Assembly (NCBI RefSeq): GCF_021155765.1
Contig: NC_060109.1
Coordinates: forward strand, 1,575,001 to 1,639,000
Direction: 5' to 3'
DNA from: Diprion similis
Taxonomy: Eukaryota; Arthropoda; Insecta; Hymenoptera; Diprionidae
Length of the DNA stretch: 64,000 nt
A model generated the notes under the pieces. The model was not told the DNA's origin. It saw only the letters and a program-made list of their open reading frames with translations, and ran no database searches. Shown here in pieces: positions 22,401-35,176 of this stretch (positions are counted from its first letter, which is position 1; every line of letters starts with the position of its first letter). The translations under genes and the position numbers were made by a program.

Positions 22401-23292
22401 AAGATTAGGTCATTCTTGACATATGCTTCGTTTTGCAGCGATATCTTGACTTCTGTGGGACCGATTTCATTGTCAGTCAAGTTTCGCCGGAATGCTACTA
22501 GGGCTAGTAGTTTTCGGGCCGTACTAGGAGAAAGACAATAAAATACTAGGAGAAAGACAAGAAAAAAAAAAACGATTTTCCACTCGCAATTCCCCTTAAT
22601 TTTAAAAATTCAGACACTTTTGAAGTTTTGGCATAGAATTATTTTTCATATCATCATACTTTTTCATGAAATATACGTTTTCGTAGATCGTCGTTGTTTT
22701 CGAGTCTAGATCATACTCAAAAGATATAAAAAGATCAGACTAATTCGAATGTAGAACCGAATTCTACTAGGTACTCAACTTGTCTGCAATAAATGTTTTT
22801 CTTGTGAGAGAGATATGACATCTAATGGTAGTTCAAAACTAATATTTCATACTTTCTCATATTCTTATCGATCTAAATCGAATTTAAAAATTGTTGATCA
22901 TCAAAATCTTGCGTAGAAATTTGTACTCTTTTATTAGAATTTATAGAGTTCCTGAGAAGTTCTATGTACTATGAAATAAAATCTTTTTTGGGTTCAAAAT
23001 TGTAATTATCTTCATAAAAAATCGTACATTTTTATAATTTTTTCCAGAAACTGTTAGTCCTTAACAAAATTCTATATCAACTGTATTTTCGAATAGTTCC
23101 TACAACTTTCAACAAACTGCACTTCATTGTATTTTGACGTAGAAATTATTTTCACTAGAATGTCTTCGATTGATTGGAATTTCTTTTTTCAGGTCGACTA
23201 AAGAACATCAAGTGAATATTCATGATTCGAACAAAGGATGTATTTCTGTCCGATTAGAACCGAAATCATTTCATACTCTATTGTACAAGTAA
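19496..23292 (+). CDS. Gba1: Lysosomal acid glucosylceramidase (GH30), complete, 7 exons
   Basis: Hydrolyses glucosylceramide to glucose and ceramide in the lysosome. Exons: 19496-19538, 19858-20182, 20263-20525, 20660-21091, 21176-21258, 21878-22161, 23193-23292. All phases agree and give 509 aa, close to the family's mature-plus-signal length. The first small exon encodes a short signal peptide ('MQRYILVLMWWIQA'). The mature start 'CVCNSTYCDS' parallels the human CVCNATYCDS. The general acid/base Glu is E247 in 'STGNEPN' and the nucleophile is E351 in 'IMTETSI'. 'GWVDWNLVLNQDGGPTW' and 'KQPMFYAIGHFSKF' are canonical. The acceptor at 21877 was chosen because it restores 'DIIENLEHWVTGW'. Residue 324 is Gly (codon GGG at 20998) where human has Trp312 in the His-Trp-Tyr motif. 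A further AATAAA lies near 24345. Tail-to-tail with sorbitol dehydrogenase. Confidence 0.95.
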
Positions 23293-23483
23293 TTACTTTT
23301 TAATTAATCCATGACTACGGGTTTAAATTGTGTAAAGACTTTGAAAAACTGTCTATTCAAAATGGTGGGTAAGGGAAGGTAATTAAGTGATGAAAAAGGA
23401 TTTCTGGAGCAGGATGGCCGAGGAAGAGGGTATATAGCTGGAAGGGAACTCGAAGGAAACTGCCATTCGAGGGGTCCAAAGCG

Positions 23484-23848
23484 TGGTGTGACTATACATT
23501 GTGTGCCTAGAACTCCAACGACAAGCCGCTTTCTTCGAGGTTAAAGCCTCCAAGTGAGATGTGTACCAACGGTCTAAAAAAATCCCTATATTCTTAGGGA
23601 ATTATTTTTGTAGCGAACACTACCCTGCTCGTTCATGGTATCATGCATAGTTGTGGTCTGAGTTATTTAAAGTCCCGCTCATTGTTCCCCACGCAAATTC
23701 AACGTCACAACAATTAATCACCACCGATCTAGGGTATTTTGGCGCTGTTATTACACATCTTACCTAAGTCCTGTCCAGCGCGAGATGTAAACTTTTTTAG
23801 AGAAAGAAGCTTCACTCCCAGGAACACCATGTATACTCACACCAGGGT
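23484..23848. mobile_element. Nonautonomous DNA element with about 26-bp terminal inverted repeats
   Basis: The left end 'GTGTGACTATACATTGTGTG' and the right end, reversed, 'GTGTGAGTATACATGGTGTT' form imperfect terminal repeats. The body aligns with the truncated copy at 7205-7488. It lies about 190 bases past the glucosylceramidase stop and so probably within or near its 3' UTR. No coding capacity. Confidence 0.8.
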
Positions 23849-25851
23849 CCTAAGGCCCCGTGGAGCTCCTCGTTAAGGCGCCACCCAAGGGGCCCAGCTT
23901 CCGAGCATTTGGTCTGGGGTTTTGCCAAGTCATTGCAGGCCTGTGAAATTCAAAACCTCAAATCCCAGATGGCCGGTCGCTTCCCAGGCCACTTGAAGAG
24001 ATACCTGAGGCTCTTGGGCCCATCATCGGCTACTCTGCTTACATTCTAACTTATTCCATTCGTTTTCAAATATTTTTCCAAGCAGAAGGCCATTCTGAGA
24101 TTTTTCCACCGTCGGAGAGATTTGGGTAAAACCCCCCCCCCAAAGCTGAGCTAAAATATATTTACTTATTGTACACAAAAGATTACATCGACTGCTGAAG
24201 TATCTTAACGGATTGATTTTGAATGAAGAAATGATGTAGAGTTTTTTTTATCGTTGAACAATTTAGAGGTAGTTTATGGTGCTTATTTTATAGCTAAATT
24301 AATGTTATATGCAGCAAGCGTTGTTATGTTACGATTTAATTGATGAATAAAAGAGAGAAAATTAGATATTCTGTACTTTTTCTTCATCTAACGATAATAA
24401 TTTAATTTGCATGAAAATCGAAAAATTTAGGTATCAGGTTAGTCTGGACTAAACTGAAAAGGATTTTTTACCGTCAAAAATGATATACGCACTGAGACTG
24501 AATTAGTGCAACGTCATGCCATAATGGAGGATTGCAATTGCGTATACACAGAAATTAGTGGATAAGTTTTTATTACGGTTGTTAAAATAGATAAGCGTCT
24601 GGCCTCGCAAATTAATCAACAGATTATATCTGCATAAAGCTTTGCAGATTGTAATTCGTACAGCACAAATAAAAAAATTTTTGAACCCTTATAATTGGCA
24701 ATTAAGCTGTTGAAATCCTTCGGAGGTTACATTGAATTTTGTAATCTGCATTATTTTCAGTTAATTAAATATCTCCAGGAATAATAAAAAAAAAAAAAAA
24801 AAAAAAAAACCAACTTCTAGATATTCAAGTAATGAGCACGTTGCTTGCGTGAATAAACGAGATTTCGATTGATCTCAAATCGCAAAGTCATAACGCAATC
24901 AGCCAGGCCCCCAAAAATAATGCAATTTTAAGATTAAACTCATAAACTGACCTGGATCAAAACTTTGATGCAGTAACAGATAGCCAGTAGAAAACTTCAA
25001 TCCCGGTGAAAAAAGTTGAAAATATATTTCGACTAATTAACAGATACTTCGGAAATAAAATTTTCAAATTTGATTTAAATATTTTCATAGTGATTTGAAA
25101 GTTTAACTATATCTTCTATGATTCTCTTGTGTGATTTTTTGAAGCAGACTTAAAAGTGTTCTAGTTTTGAACCAGAAGCTCTGGAGACGATTCAAATTTT
25201 TAATAGTCTTATTTTACAACAAATTCTTTCACATCGGGCGAGTTTATACGAAGTTTTATCGCCACAGTTTATTTTATATTATTTTTATTTCTGCAAGATA
25301 GAAAGGTGTCGAAGATATATACAAGGATTATTAACTTTTCAAAGGTTTTTACTCACTTATACAGTCACGCAAATATGTTATTTGTGAAAATTAATTGTTT
25401 TTCAACAACCAGAATAAATTTATCCATTTTGTACCATAGTATTTTCATCTTATTGTTCTCAGTTTATTTCATTATTATTTTATTATCACTTTCGTAGATC
25501 GAACTTGTCGACCTCGATCGTTACGAGATATTGAATACGATTTTTTTTTATACCTTCATTGACAAAACTATCTCTTTTTTCCTCTCTTTCTAGTCATAAT
25601 TGATACTCGACGCGTTACAATATATCACAGGATTATTGATTTCTCAACATCAAGGTAAGGTAAGGTACGCTGCGACGGAATGAGTTTTTTTGTTTGTTTG
25701 TTTTTTTTTTTTTTTTTTTTTGGTTGTTTTTACCTTTTTTCCCCTTTCTTTTACTTGTTTGGTAATTTAACATATGCCCGAAGCAAAATAATTAAATTAT
25801 TCTAAAAAATTTGACGGTAACCATAGTAACATCTATGAAATAAATTATATC
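23849..25851. other. Convergent intergenic region with an isolated GC-rich patch
   Basis: 23850-24050 is markedly GC-rich ('AAGGCGCCACCCAAGGGGCC') against AT-rich surroundings and abuts the DNA element, so it may be part of a larger insertion. The rest is AT-rich with poly-A near 24785-24810 and poly-T near 25690-25720. No supported gene. Confidence 0.5.
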
Positions 25852-28800
25852 TCAAGAACGTTTGCAGTGAATCATCACTTTTATAGCACCATCACGGCCC
25901 GTCTTCGCTGTTTCGAATGCCTCGTGCGTTTCCTCGATGTCATAGTTGTGCGTTATCAACGGTTTTACGTCAACTTTTCCACTTGCTACGAGCTCCAATG
26001 CGGCTGGATAACTAAAACACAAATACACATTCGCGTTGGATGTAAATTTTTTTTACTCCAACTTTTGTAATGATCGTTATAGGAGTACGGATGCTTGGAT
26101 CATGAAGGAATCGAATTTCTGCAGATTTTTCGAAACATGAGTATGGACGGGAAAACCAAGAGAATACTCGAAGTGACTTAATTCACAATTAATAGACGAA
26201 AAATATAATTCTGGGTACAAAATGAAAACAACTGTTTTGTAGATGTAACCAGAAAATCTATTATGTTTTACTATTCCTTATAGTTGAGGTAATTCCTACT
26301 ATATTTTCTTGTAACTATTGCGATCATTTAATGTTGTTGCAACAATAAAACGTTGCATTGGCAACTATAATCACACTAAACCGTTAACTTGTAACACATT
26401 TGTTAAGTCATTTTCTTGTAATTCGAAGAATCTTTAGACCATTATGATAACGATATCATGCATTTCACGAGTATCATTAAGTGAAAAGAGTGATATTTTC
26501 TTCAGCGTGACTAGTGAATATAAAATAGGTCAGATTTCAACTCACCAATTGACGTAACGAAAGACTCCTTTGATGTCAATTTCTCGGGCCAGTGCTTGGA
26601 CGAGTGGAAGTTTTACTTCAGCTGGGCCCATTCCGACGAGCACAGCTACGCCACCAGACTTAGTAGCCTAGAATTGATACCAGCAGTTATTGAGACTGTG
26701 AATTGATTTTGGGAACTGATGAATTGGATCATCGTTTGACAATACTGACCAGCAATGCCAAGCGAGTTGACGATTCGGCACCTGAGGCATCTATCGTCTT
26801 GTCTGGTTGACTGCCAAACAGGTCGTGAACCTTCTTGATCAAGGTTGCTTCGTCGTCGGATCTTTGGACCAAAAGTGTAGCATCGGCACCAAAAGACTTA
26901 GCTACGTCAAGTCGGGTCTGTACGAGGTCTGAAAATTCATTGCAATTAGCTGTTTCACGAATCTTTAGTTTGTACCGAAAGGACGGAACGGTGAAATTTA
27001 GCAGATTTAATGTTTGACTGCGCATGCGCGAGTTTTGTTGGATTGCCACGCAGGCTGACCACCTTAACCCTTTGAAGCATGGTGGGAACCGATTTTCGAT
27101 TTTGTTGAATTTTTCTAATTTGGTTACTTTTTCATGTATTGAGATCCGGTTTTTTGCACTATTTAGTTAGTTTAGTATTTTTTTATAATCTTGGTGTCAA
27201 GGCTTCAACAGGTTTTCTCATTTTAAACTAATACAAAAACAATAATATTCAAATGACAGTCAAATCATGCATTGGTTATATTGATGAAGATTTTGGATAT
27301 TCCTTGAAGAAATGAACGAACATAAAAATACATTTTAATTAGCATAATTATTTAGATTCTAAGATTTATAAATTAATAAAGTAAAAAAATTACGTTTTTT
27401 TCGGAAAAATTCATTTTTGAAGAATCTATCCAAGGAAATAACTTGAAATTTAGTGAAAGTGGGTTTATTCGGGTTGCTGATTACGAATCTGAATTTTGAT
27501 TTTCAAAATTGAAAATGGCGAATACAAAATGGCGGCGACAAATTTTGGAAAATCTGAGACCGGATTCGTAATCAGTGACCCCAAAAACCTCGGTGTAAGA
27601 ATTTTCACGATCATTTTAACGACTTATGGAGTCCGGCGTACGGCACGGTATAAGCACTAAGCGAATGAGCAAATGAGCTGCACTAATAAGAATTACCCTT
27701 ATTCTGCACTAATATGAGTACTTAATATTTATGAGTACCTATCAGTAATATTTTGTTCAGTAGATTCGTATAAAAACGACAATATAATACGCTCGGTTCT
27801 TATCGCCTGTAACAATAGCTATTTATGTGGCATGCCCGTAAACCGTCTGTTTTTTTGGCAAGGATAAAGATTTCAGGACGAGCTGAAGGCGAGCCGGAAG
27901 CGAGTACTGAAATTATCTGAGCCAAAAAACGGTTTACGGGCATGCCACGTACAATATTTTTTACGGTATGGGCATTGAAAAGCAAAACGAAGAGTGAGGT
28001 TATGTCGCGATCTGTTCGACGAAGCTACTTTATTCGGCAGTTTGGTATGCGCACTTCGAACTGCGCATCAAAACTGCGGAATAAAGACTTTATTCCTCAA
28101 CTTTGTTCGCTGCCGTATAAAGCGTCACTTTACGGAACGAAAACTGCCACAAAGAGTGGACTTTTCAATGCCCATGCTATAAAAAGATACTTATTGCATG
28201 AGATAAAACTGGTTGGTAAAATTTGTAAAACCATTCTCCATTAACCATGAACCATTAATTGTAATCTCTATAAATAATTTCAAGTTTTCACAGTGTCTTT
28301 GTATAATTCCAACCTCTACTGTGTGGCACATGGAAATAGCAGTTGAAAAACTGTTGGTGCGTGTAAGACCCAGACATTTATCACCTCAAAGATACAGCGG
28401 GTGTTATATATCATTACGGATGTGGTTTGTTGGTTGGCACGCACGTGGTCCATCTAACCATTCCTAGTCAACACTACGAGTATCAGAGTATTATCACAAA
28501 ATACTGTGAGTTAAAATATGCATGGAATCCTCCCACAAGCATTCAGACATAATAACGAATCATAGCGTTGTACGTACTGACCGTGGCGATGATTTGGGAT
28601 CTACGTTAAACAAAGTTTCCTTAAAGATTGACCTTAAAGTGTTTTTTTTTCAAACGGTAATCATTTGTCGAAGTAATTTACATTTATAGAGATATTATTT
28701 AAATCGTTCGATGGTCAGATTAGCAGAATTGCTGCAGAATTCGTTGAGATGTTTAACGATAGCATCAAGGAAGAAAGTATACATGTATAATATTGATTGT

Positions 28801-31800
28801 AGTTGGAATATACTCGTGTTGCTTCTTACGCGATTATTATGGAAAATACAGCTTTATAAATATTTGACTGATTATTAACAACGTTCATGTAGGTCTAAGT
28901 AATGACGACGATTCAAAGTGTGTTGCAATTTCATTGTCCTGTCCTGTCAGTACAATGATTTAAAAATCATTTTATTCTCATACTTCAATGAAAATTAGCA
29001 ATGGAATTTCGATCAACTATATTTATAATCATCTGTATTAGCTATTGACTGAACTTAAGTTGTAACTTAACTTCTATTCATTTTTTAATTCTGATGAAAT
29101 CTGAGTTTCTAATTGCATCATTCTATAACCAGTTATTGAATCTAAGAATGAGAACCTTTTTACCTTTCGAATTTTTAATTTATTCTACAAAAACAAAAAA
29201 AAATTGCAGGTTCCAGTCTCCAGACAGTTTCTATCGACCATTTGGAATTCCTTTACCATATAAGTGTAAAGTCGCTCTATAAATTTTAACTAAATATCCA
29301 CTTAAGTTCAGATAAGTTACGCTTGTAATAACGAACTCTTGAAGCAACAGACGATATAAACTCCTTAAAGTTGAAGATTAAAATTCAGATTTCTGGAGAA
29401 CGGATTCAAACAATCTACCAAAAATCGTTTTTGGATACATTCTGGCTTATAGCTGGTCTAATCCAACCATATTCCCATCGCAATAAACACACGGTGACTT
29501 AGACTACAAATTTTTAGGCCGCGATTAAAGCGTTTTGATTTCAGGACGTGAGTAATGGCCATCCATCCATCAATGTCAAACCTCATCTACGTTTCCAAGT
29601 GACATTTGACCCTACCTGTAATCACGGTTCTTGTAGCTCCGAGGGATTTCGCGACCAGAAGAGTGACCAAGCCGATGGGTCCGGCACCAAGAATCAGCAC
29701 TTTGGAACCCAGGGTGATTCCGGCCCGCTGACAAGCATGGACACCGACGGAAAGAGGCTCCAGAAGTGCGCCTTCTTCGAGGGAAACATGATCCGGCAAC
29801 CTAATTGGACAATCGTGCTTTATTAGCTATTGTAATGTGATTCGTGAAACGGTAGATCAAATGAAGGACGATTCTTCCTTAGGATCACAGTCATAAATAA
29901 GTCATGATTGGTATTGCAGCGATATTCAATCGAACTGACATAAATGTCAGGGTAAAAAGCAGCTTGTAATCAATCAAAAATCAACTTCCTGAAAGGTCTG
30001 GATTCGTAGCAAGATTCGTTTCTTTACTGGGTTGACAGTTTCAAAGAACAGTATTACTCGTTCGGAAATTGCCGCACTGATCTATACAAAAACCGGACGT
30101 GACTCGGGGATTTTCTACACAGTCTAATCCGTCATGCACGTCGTTCTATTTTATGGAATTTTCTGTTGGTTTGAAATCTGGGTCATCGAGCTTAGCATGA
30201 TCTAAATATTGTGTAACGAGATTATTGGCATCGATCCATAATAGGACATAATATTAAGCCGTTAAAGTAGTATGTTTAGCGGTACCGTCACGTATGATGA
30301 TCGAAATCTTTTATCGAATTGATACATTTTATATTCTTCATAAAATTGGTCGTTCATTAATCGACTCATAACCTAAAACGCTGTGTATCTTAGACTTAAT
30401 CCAACCGTTTTCGAAATCATGTGGTAAAACGATCTCGGAAAAACATGTAAACATTTTATACAAGCAGAATAATAATGTTCGAAAAATTGCGACTAATTAA
30501 TAACTTTGTTTTGGTAGTATTGATGTGAGTCAAATGATCTGAGGATGTGTTCCAAAACCCAACTCTACCCGTTCAACTCAACTCAACTCAACTCATGTGA
30601 TTCCATTCAACTCGAGCAGCGGCCATGTTTATTATGTCAATGTGGTGCATCTGTGTACCAGATGTTCATAGGCTGTTTGACTAATGTTCTATCAACTTCA
30701 GGCTCATTTGTGAGTAACTCGAACCATTTCATCCACCGCAATTGTATCCAAGGTACCATTTCGACTCAACCAATGTTCGAAATATTCCTTAGTTATCGAG
30801 AATTGGAACCCCTTCAACAGTTTTGAGATAAGCGACCCATACTAATCGTCTAAAATCAATCAGTGCGCAGAGTTCGATGAACTAGAAATGCAAGGATTTA
30901 TTTGACGACATCATGTAGGCCATTAACTGCGATTATATCGTTCTAGGTCTCGGTCACCGTTGATCGATAACTCTGGGCTAGTTTAAGTATGTAGAAAAGA
31001 TACCGAAGTTCGAGCTCAGTTTCTTTCTCAAGATCTGGTAACGTGATTGGTTTGGTATGATGTTGTTATTTTGGCAAACCTGACAACGAAACTGGCGGGA
31101 AAATTTAAATACTCGATGCATGCGTTACTCACTTGAAACAATAGTCTGCAGCGTGGGTGTAGAATCGTCTAAGATTTCCGTGCACAGGTGGCGTAGCACA
31201 GAATATAACGTCAGGGCAGAGGTTGTATCGTCCGCTTCTGCAGAATTCGCAAACTCGACAAGGTACGCCTGGCTCGATGGCAACACGGTCGCCAACCTTG
31301 AACCCCATTCACCGATTTAGTTTCTAGTTTTTTCACTTTCCTTATACTTTTCTGTACATGCATGGAATTTTTCCAAAAATGTCCATAAAATTTTGTGCTT
31401 GCGTGATTAATTCGAATTATAATTCGACTTATCCTAAGTAAATCATCAGTTAAATTCATCGAAATTGAGAACAAAAATAGTTGAAATCGTCGCAAATTTC
31501 GTATTCCAAATAATTGTCACAATTTTCTGGTTATTTAATTCAAGGTCATGGCCGATGATACCGAGTAAAAAAAAATATCTTTCCCTGCATTCAATCGAAC
31601 TGCTTCAACGTCTGTACTGAATTCTAATCTAATTCAATGTCAAGATTGATGATATCGATTGGAAAGAAATATTTTCCAAACTGTGGAATTAATTTTTGTA
31701 ACGACTTGAGTAGAATTCATCAGTTTCGACAGTTGAAAGATTCAAATCATCTAAATGTTGGTAGATATCCGGTATAAATTTGATCAATTTTTTTTGTTAT

Positions 31801-34281
31801 TCAACTCGAGGTATAAATCGATGATATCGATTGAATTGAAAGAACATTATCTCCTGTATGGAATGAAGCTGCAGTTTATGAAGAAAATCTCTGCATGCAC
31901 CATCGAAATGGAATACCTTGAGATTTTTGACATTCTTCCCAAGCTTGCTGACAATTCCAGCTGCTTCGTGGCCGATGATCATCGGCGAAGTTACGACGAA
32001 GTCGCCTATTCTACCTTTCACTAGGTAATGAACATCGGATCCACATATCCCAACGCAAGACATCTCCAGGAGTACCTCTGTGAAAATTAACACATAGTAG
32101 CGAAAATTGTCGAGTCAACTAAAACCCGATGTTGGATAGTAAGGAGACCAGATTTATTCAACACCATAAAACTATACACACAGAGAAAGACACTCGTTGA
32201 GTCAACTCGCGTTCGTTTGACTGAACGAAATTCAACCAACGATAAAACAAGACTAAAGCTAATCATATTCATTTCTAAATGAAAACGAACATGGGTATAA
32301 AAATTGATGCAAAAAAATTTCTCTAAGAATGAATTCTCATTAAAAAAAAAAAAAAAAATCGTTTCCCTGTGTGTACATATGTTAGATGATTGTTCGAACA
32401 GTGTAACATTATGACATGATCGTTGTCTCGTGCGTAATGAAGACAAGTATTATGAAGTCATAAAAATGCAATTAATATCAATATTGTGAGATTTCCGATT
32501 ATGACTGATGGTCGTGTAAAACAAGTGTGTCAAATAAAATGTGCGGTCAGAGTGAAAATAGTTTTGTTATAGATATTTCATTAGATAATATCGGAATGTC
32601 TATAACGGTCAATGGCTAAAAATATAACACGAGTATATTTCGCGTCGATTGCCATCGATTGGCTTTATAAAGATAAATCTTCGTTCGCTGATGGAATCAA
32701 CGCTAGCCTATACAATTATGAAACCGCTCTTTGAGCTGCGTTTTATACCTCTGCCGCGTGAATAATTGATTGGACATATAGCTGCGTTTCAAGGATTCTT
32801 CCTGGCTGTGAAATTCAATTTTTTACATCCGATAACCGAGGTAAAAGAAGAAGAGTTACTGCGCGTTTAAAGGAAAAGGAAGATCAGTTTTTATTTCTAC
32901 CGGCGTTGATTTATTCGATGCGGTTTTAAGAAAAAAAATTCTTGCCACTAAAAACAAAAAAAAAAAAAAAAAAAAAAGATAATGAAGAAAAACCTAAGGA
33001 ATTTTCAGACAATTATTAAAAAATTTATACTGTTTATACATGACGAAAGACACTTTTGTCTCATTTGGTAAATAGAATTATACATTAATATGGATATTTC
33101 GGTCAACTGTATACATATATCTTGGCGTATCTATAATCAAGATAAATCTGTCATTCATTTGTCATTTTTTCTGCAAATAGAATCATATCTCAATATGAAT
33201 ATTTCGATCGACTGTATCTTACCGTACATCTGGAATCACAAGTTAGTTGAACAAAAATTTTCTGCAATATTTTACCAATAATGAGAAATCGATGAGTAAA
33301 AACGACTTTGTAAGTTAACCTCAAATCAAATTGTTTTTACTTTTATCCGATACAATCTGTAAAAATCTTTCATGGCGCCAAAACCATGGGGAATCCGATT
33401 CGTAACTAAAATTTTGGAGAAATTATAATTTTCATCAATGAAAGTGGCGGCCGTCGCCGTAACGGACCACGTGGCTTGCATCAAGATCGGTGTTGACGGT
33501 TATCAACGTTGGCCGAGGTACACTCGTTGCTATATCGTATGTACGCGACGTGAAACGGCTGAGTACACATAAATTCTACCTTCACTAAATTTGATAAATT
33601 TTTCGAGTTACCGACTACACGAGCCTTGCAGTGTGCGTAAGTATTATATAACACACATATCCGCATTCGGGTATTGATCTTTCTGTTACACAAGTGCTGC
33701 GGCAAGTTGACGAAAAACGTGTGCAAATTCCGTTAGAGAATGGAATTATAACCCGACCTTGAAGCGTAAAAAGCGACACGCGTGTCTCCGGATAATTACA
33801 ATATTCAATAATTGCTTCTAATATGTGTTTAGACGTGACGGTTGAGGAAATTTTCGAAAAACTTGATGAATGTGGTTTTTTTTTTTTTTTTTTTTTTTTG
33901 TTTTGTAATTTTTTTTTTTTTTTAGGGTTCTCGTATGTTTGATTAGCGTAAAGTCGCGTCAGTCTGGATGTAAAAGTATTAGCTAATCAATAAGCTGTAC
34001 GTCACACGTGAACAGCGGACGAATGACAAGTCCGTAAATAAAAGGCTTACCATCATCTTTCGGCTCTGGAATGTCAGTTTGTTCCTGAAACGTGAAGTAA
34101 AGAAAAAATGCTTCTATATTCAGACCTCGGAAGGAGCTTACTAATATAAGTAAAACGAGAAAATGATAGAATAAACGAAACAAACACAAAAAAAGTAAAC
34201 GAAAATCAGAAAAATCTAAACGATTCCGTTTTCGGTGTTGATGTTTTAAAAAATTTGGAAATATTCTTTCTTTGTGTTTTA

Positions 34282-34326
<45 letters not shown>

Positions 34327-34608
34327 TGTTTCGTTTTTATTCGAAGACCATTCAATGTGCAAAATTTGCGCAATTCGCCAATTCGCAAATAATGCCATCC
34401 CAACAGCTGAGAATACACGTGTCTCGCGGACGTCACTGCCACCTCACTATACCATATATATATAGACGTACAATTCAGCTCGAAGAGCGGAACATGCTAA
34501 GAAATCGATACTGTGTTCAGCTTCCTACATAGGAATATAGAGTATATACTACACACAATATTTAGGTCAGCATTGAATTTTAATTTGACCGTATCAGGGC
34601 TGCGCGTG

Positions 34609-34639
<31 letters not shown>

Positions 34640-35176
34640 CTATATACATAAGGTGTAGCGGCGCAACTCCAAAAATTCTAATCGCGGTAGAGACGCTTTG
34701 AACGGTGTATAAAAGAGAGAAGCCGATATATAAATTAACGTGAACGCAGAACTTCAATCGCGTATTAAATCCCACCTGTTACGTGGATCATCGATCGATA
34801 ATTTCCTCGCTTCGAGATATCACGCGATCGTTGAACAAGATTTGATAAATTTTTTCGATCTCAAATTTTCAACTATAACTTTATCCCGAAATCGAATGAA
34901 AAACCGTATTCCCACGATTCTTTACAGTCACGATGAGTCTACGCATCGATAAAGTCGTTTTCTTCATTCCTCGGACATGTCGAACGTCGAAGATTTAGTT
35001 CGTTGCAAAATAGGCGAATATACGAAATAATTGCAGACAATGTTGGTAGGAAAAAGAAAAAAAGAAAATTCCATTTTTTTTCCCAGCGTGTCTTAGAAAT
35101 TTTTTTTTTACACATTACTCACCAGTCGGAGATCGTTTATGTCGTAAAGCACCGCGGTAAGATTATCTTTGCCCAT
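25852..35176 (-). CDS. Sodh: Sorbitol dehydrogenase (zinc-dependent medium-chain dehydrogenase), complete, 8 exons
   Basis: Oxidises sorbitol to fructose with NAD+ in the polyol pathway; cytosolic, no signal peptide. Exons in gene order: 35123-35176, 34051-34084, 31917-32077, 31133-31296, 29616-29800, 26750-26928, 26546-26667, 25852-26011. All junction phases agree, giving 352 aa (human about 357). Catalytic zinc residues are C41 ('[10 protein letters not shown]'), H66-E67 ('IIGHEAAG') and E152 ('[12 protein letters not shown]'). The Rossmann motif is '[18 protein letters not shown]', followed by a split Asp codon, as expected for NAD preference. C96, C99, C102 and C110 form a C-x2-C-x2-C-x7-C structural-zinc loop that human SORD lacks. 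The ATG at 35176 is the only start giving '[18 protein letters not shown]'. Introns total over 8 kb and hold several inverted-repeat elements. Confidence 0.95.
27465..27602. mobile_element. Foldback repeat, 'TTCGTAATCAG' family, compact copy
   Basis: The left arm 'GGTTGCTGATTACGAATCTG' and the right arm 'GATTCGTAATCAGTGACCCC' are inverted, with 'AAAATGGCG' sequences between. It is a shorter version of the element at 4.64-4.97 kb and lies in a sorbitol dehydrogenase intron. Confidence 0.75.
27827..27950. mobile_element. Small MITE-like hairpin, about 124 bp
   Basis: The termini 'GTGGCATGCCCGTAAACCGT' and its reverse complement at 27929-27948 are perfect for about 20 bases, and the arms continue with 'TTTTTTGGC'. 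The interior is short and noncoding. Intronic. Confidence 0.8.
27960..28183. mobile_element. Second inverted-repeat element adjoining the preceding MITE
   Basis: A 15-base perfect inverted pair (ATGGGCATTGAAAAG at 27968-27982, reversed at 28161-28175) bounds about 200 bp of less AT-rich noncoding sequence. Because it nearly abuts the previous hairpin, one may have inserted next to or into the other. Confidence 0.6.
29801..34050 (-). other. Sorbitol dehydrogenase introns 2-4
   Basis: Between the exons at 31133-31296 and 31917-32077 I see only AT-rich intron sequence. An 'AACTC' microsatellite lies near 30580-30596, poly-A tracts near 32342 and 32950-32977, and long poly-T near 33880-33925. 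No nested gene is supported. Confidence 0.6.
34261..34330. repeat. (CT)n tract in sorbitol dehydrogenase intron 1
   Basis: CT-rich simple sequence. A (TA)n run also occurs near 34615-34640 in the same intron. Both generate spurious open frames. Confidence 0.85.

Larger units (their letters stand above)
26929..29615 (-). other. Sorbitol dehydrogenase intron 5, rich in small repeats
   Basis: No exon-like frames belonging to the host gene. It holds a foldback element, two further inverted-repeat elements and a GCGCATGCGC palindrome at 27020-27029. Around the palindrome, 'GCGCATGCGC' then 'TTGCCACGCAGGCTGACCA' resembles the arm of the MITE at 6.95-7.18 kb, so this may be a decayed copy. The part after about 28.2 kb is plain AT-rich sequence. 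Confidence 0.6.
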
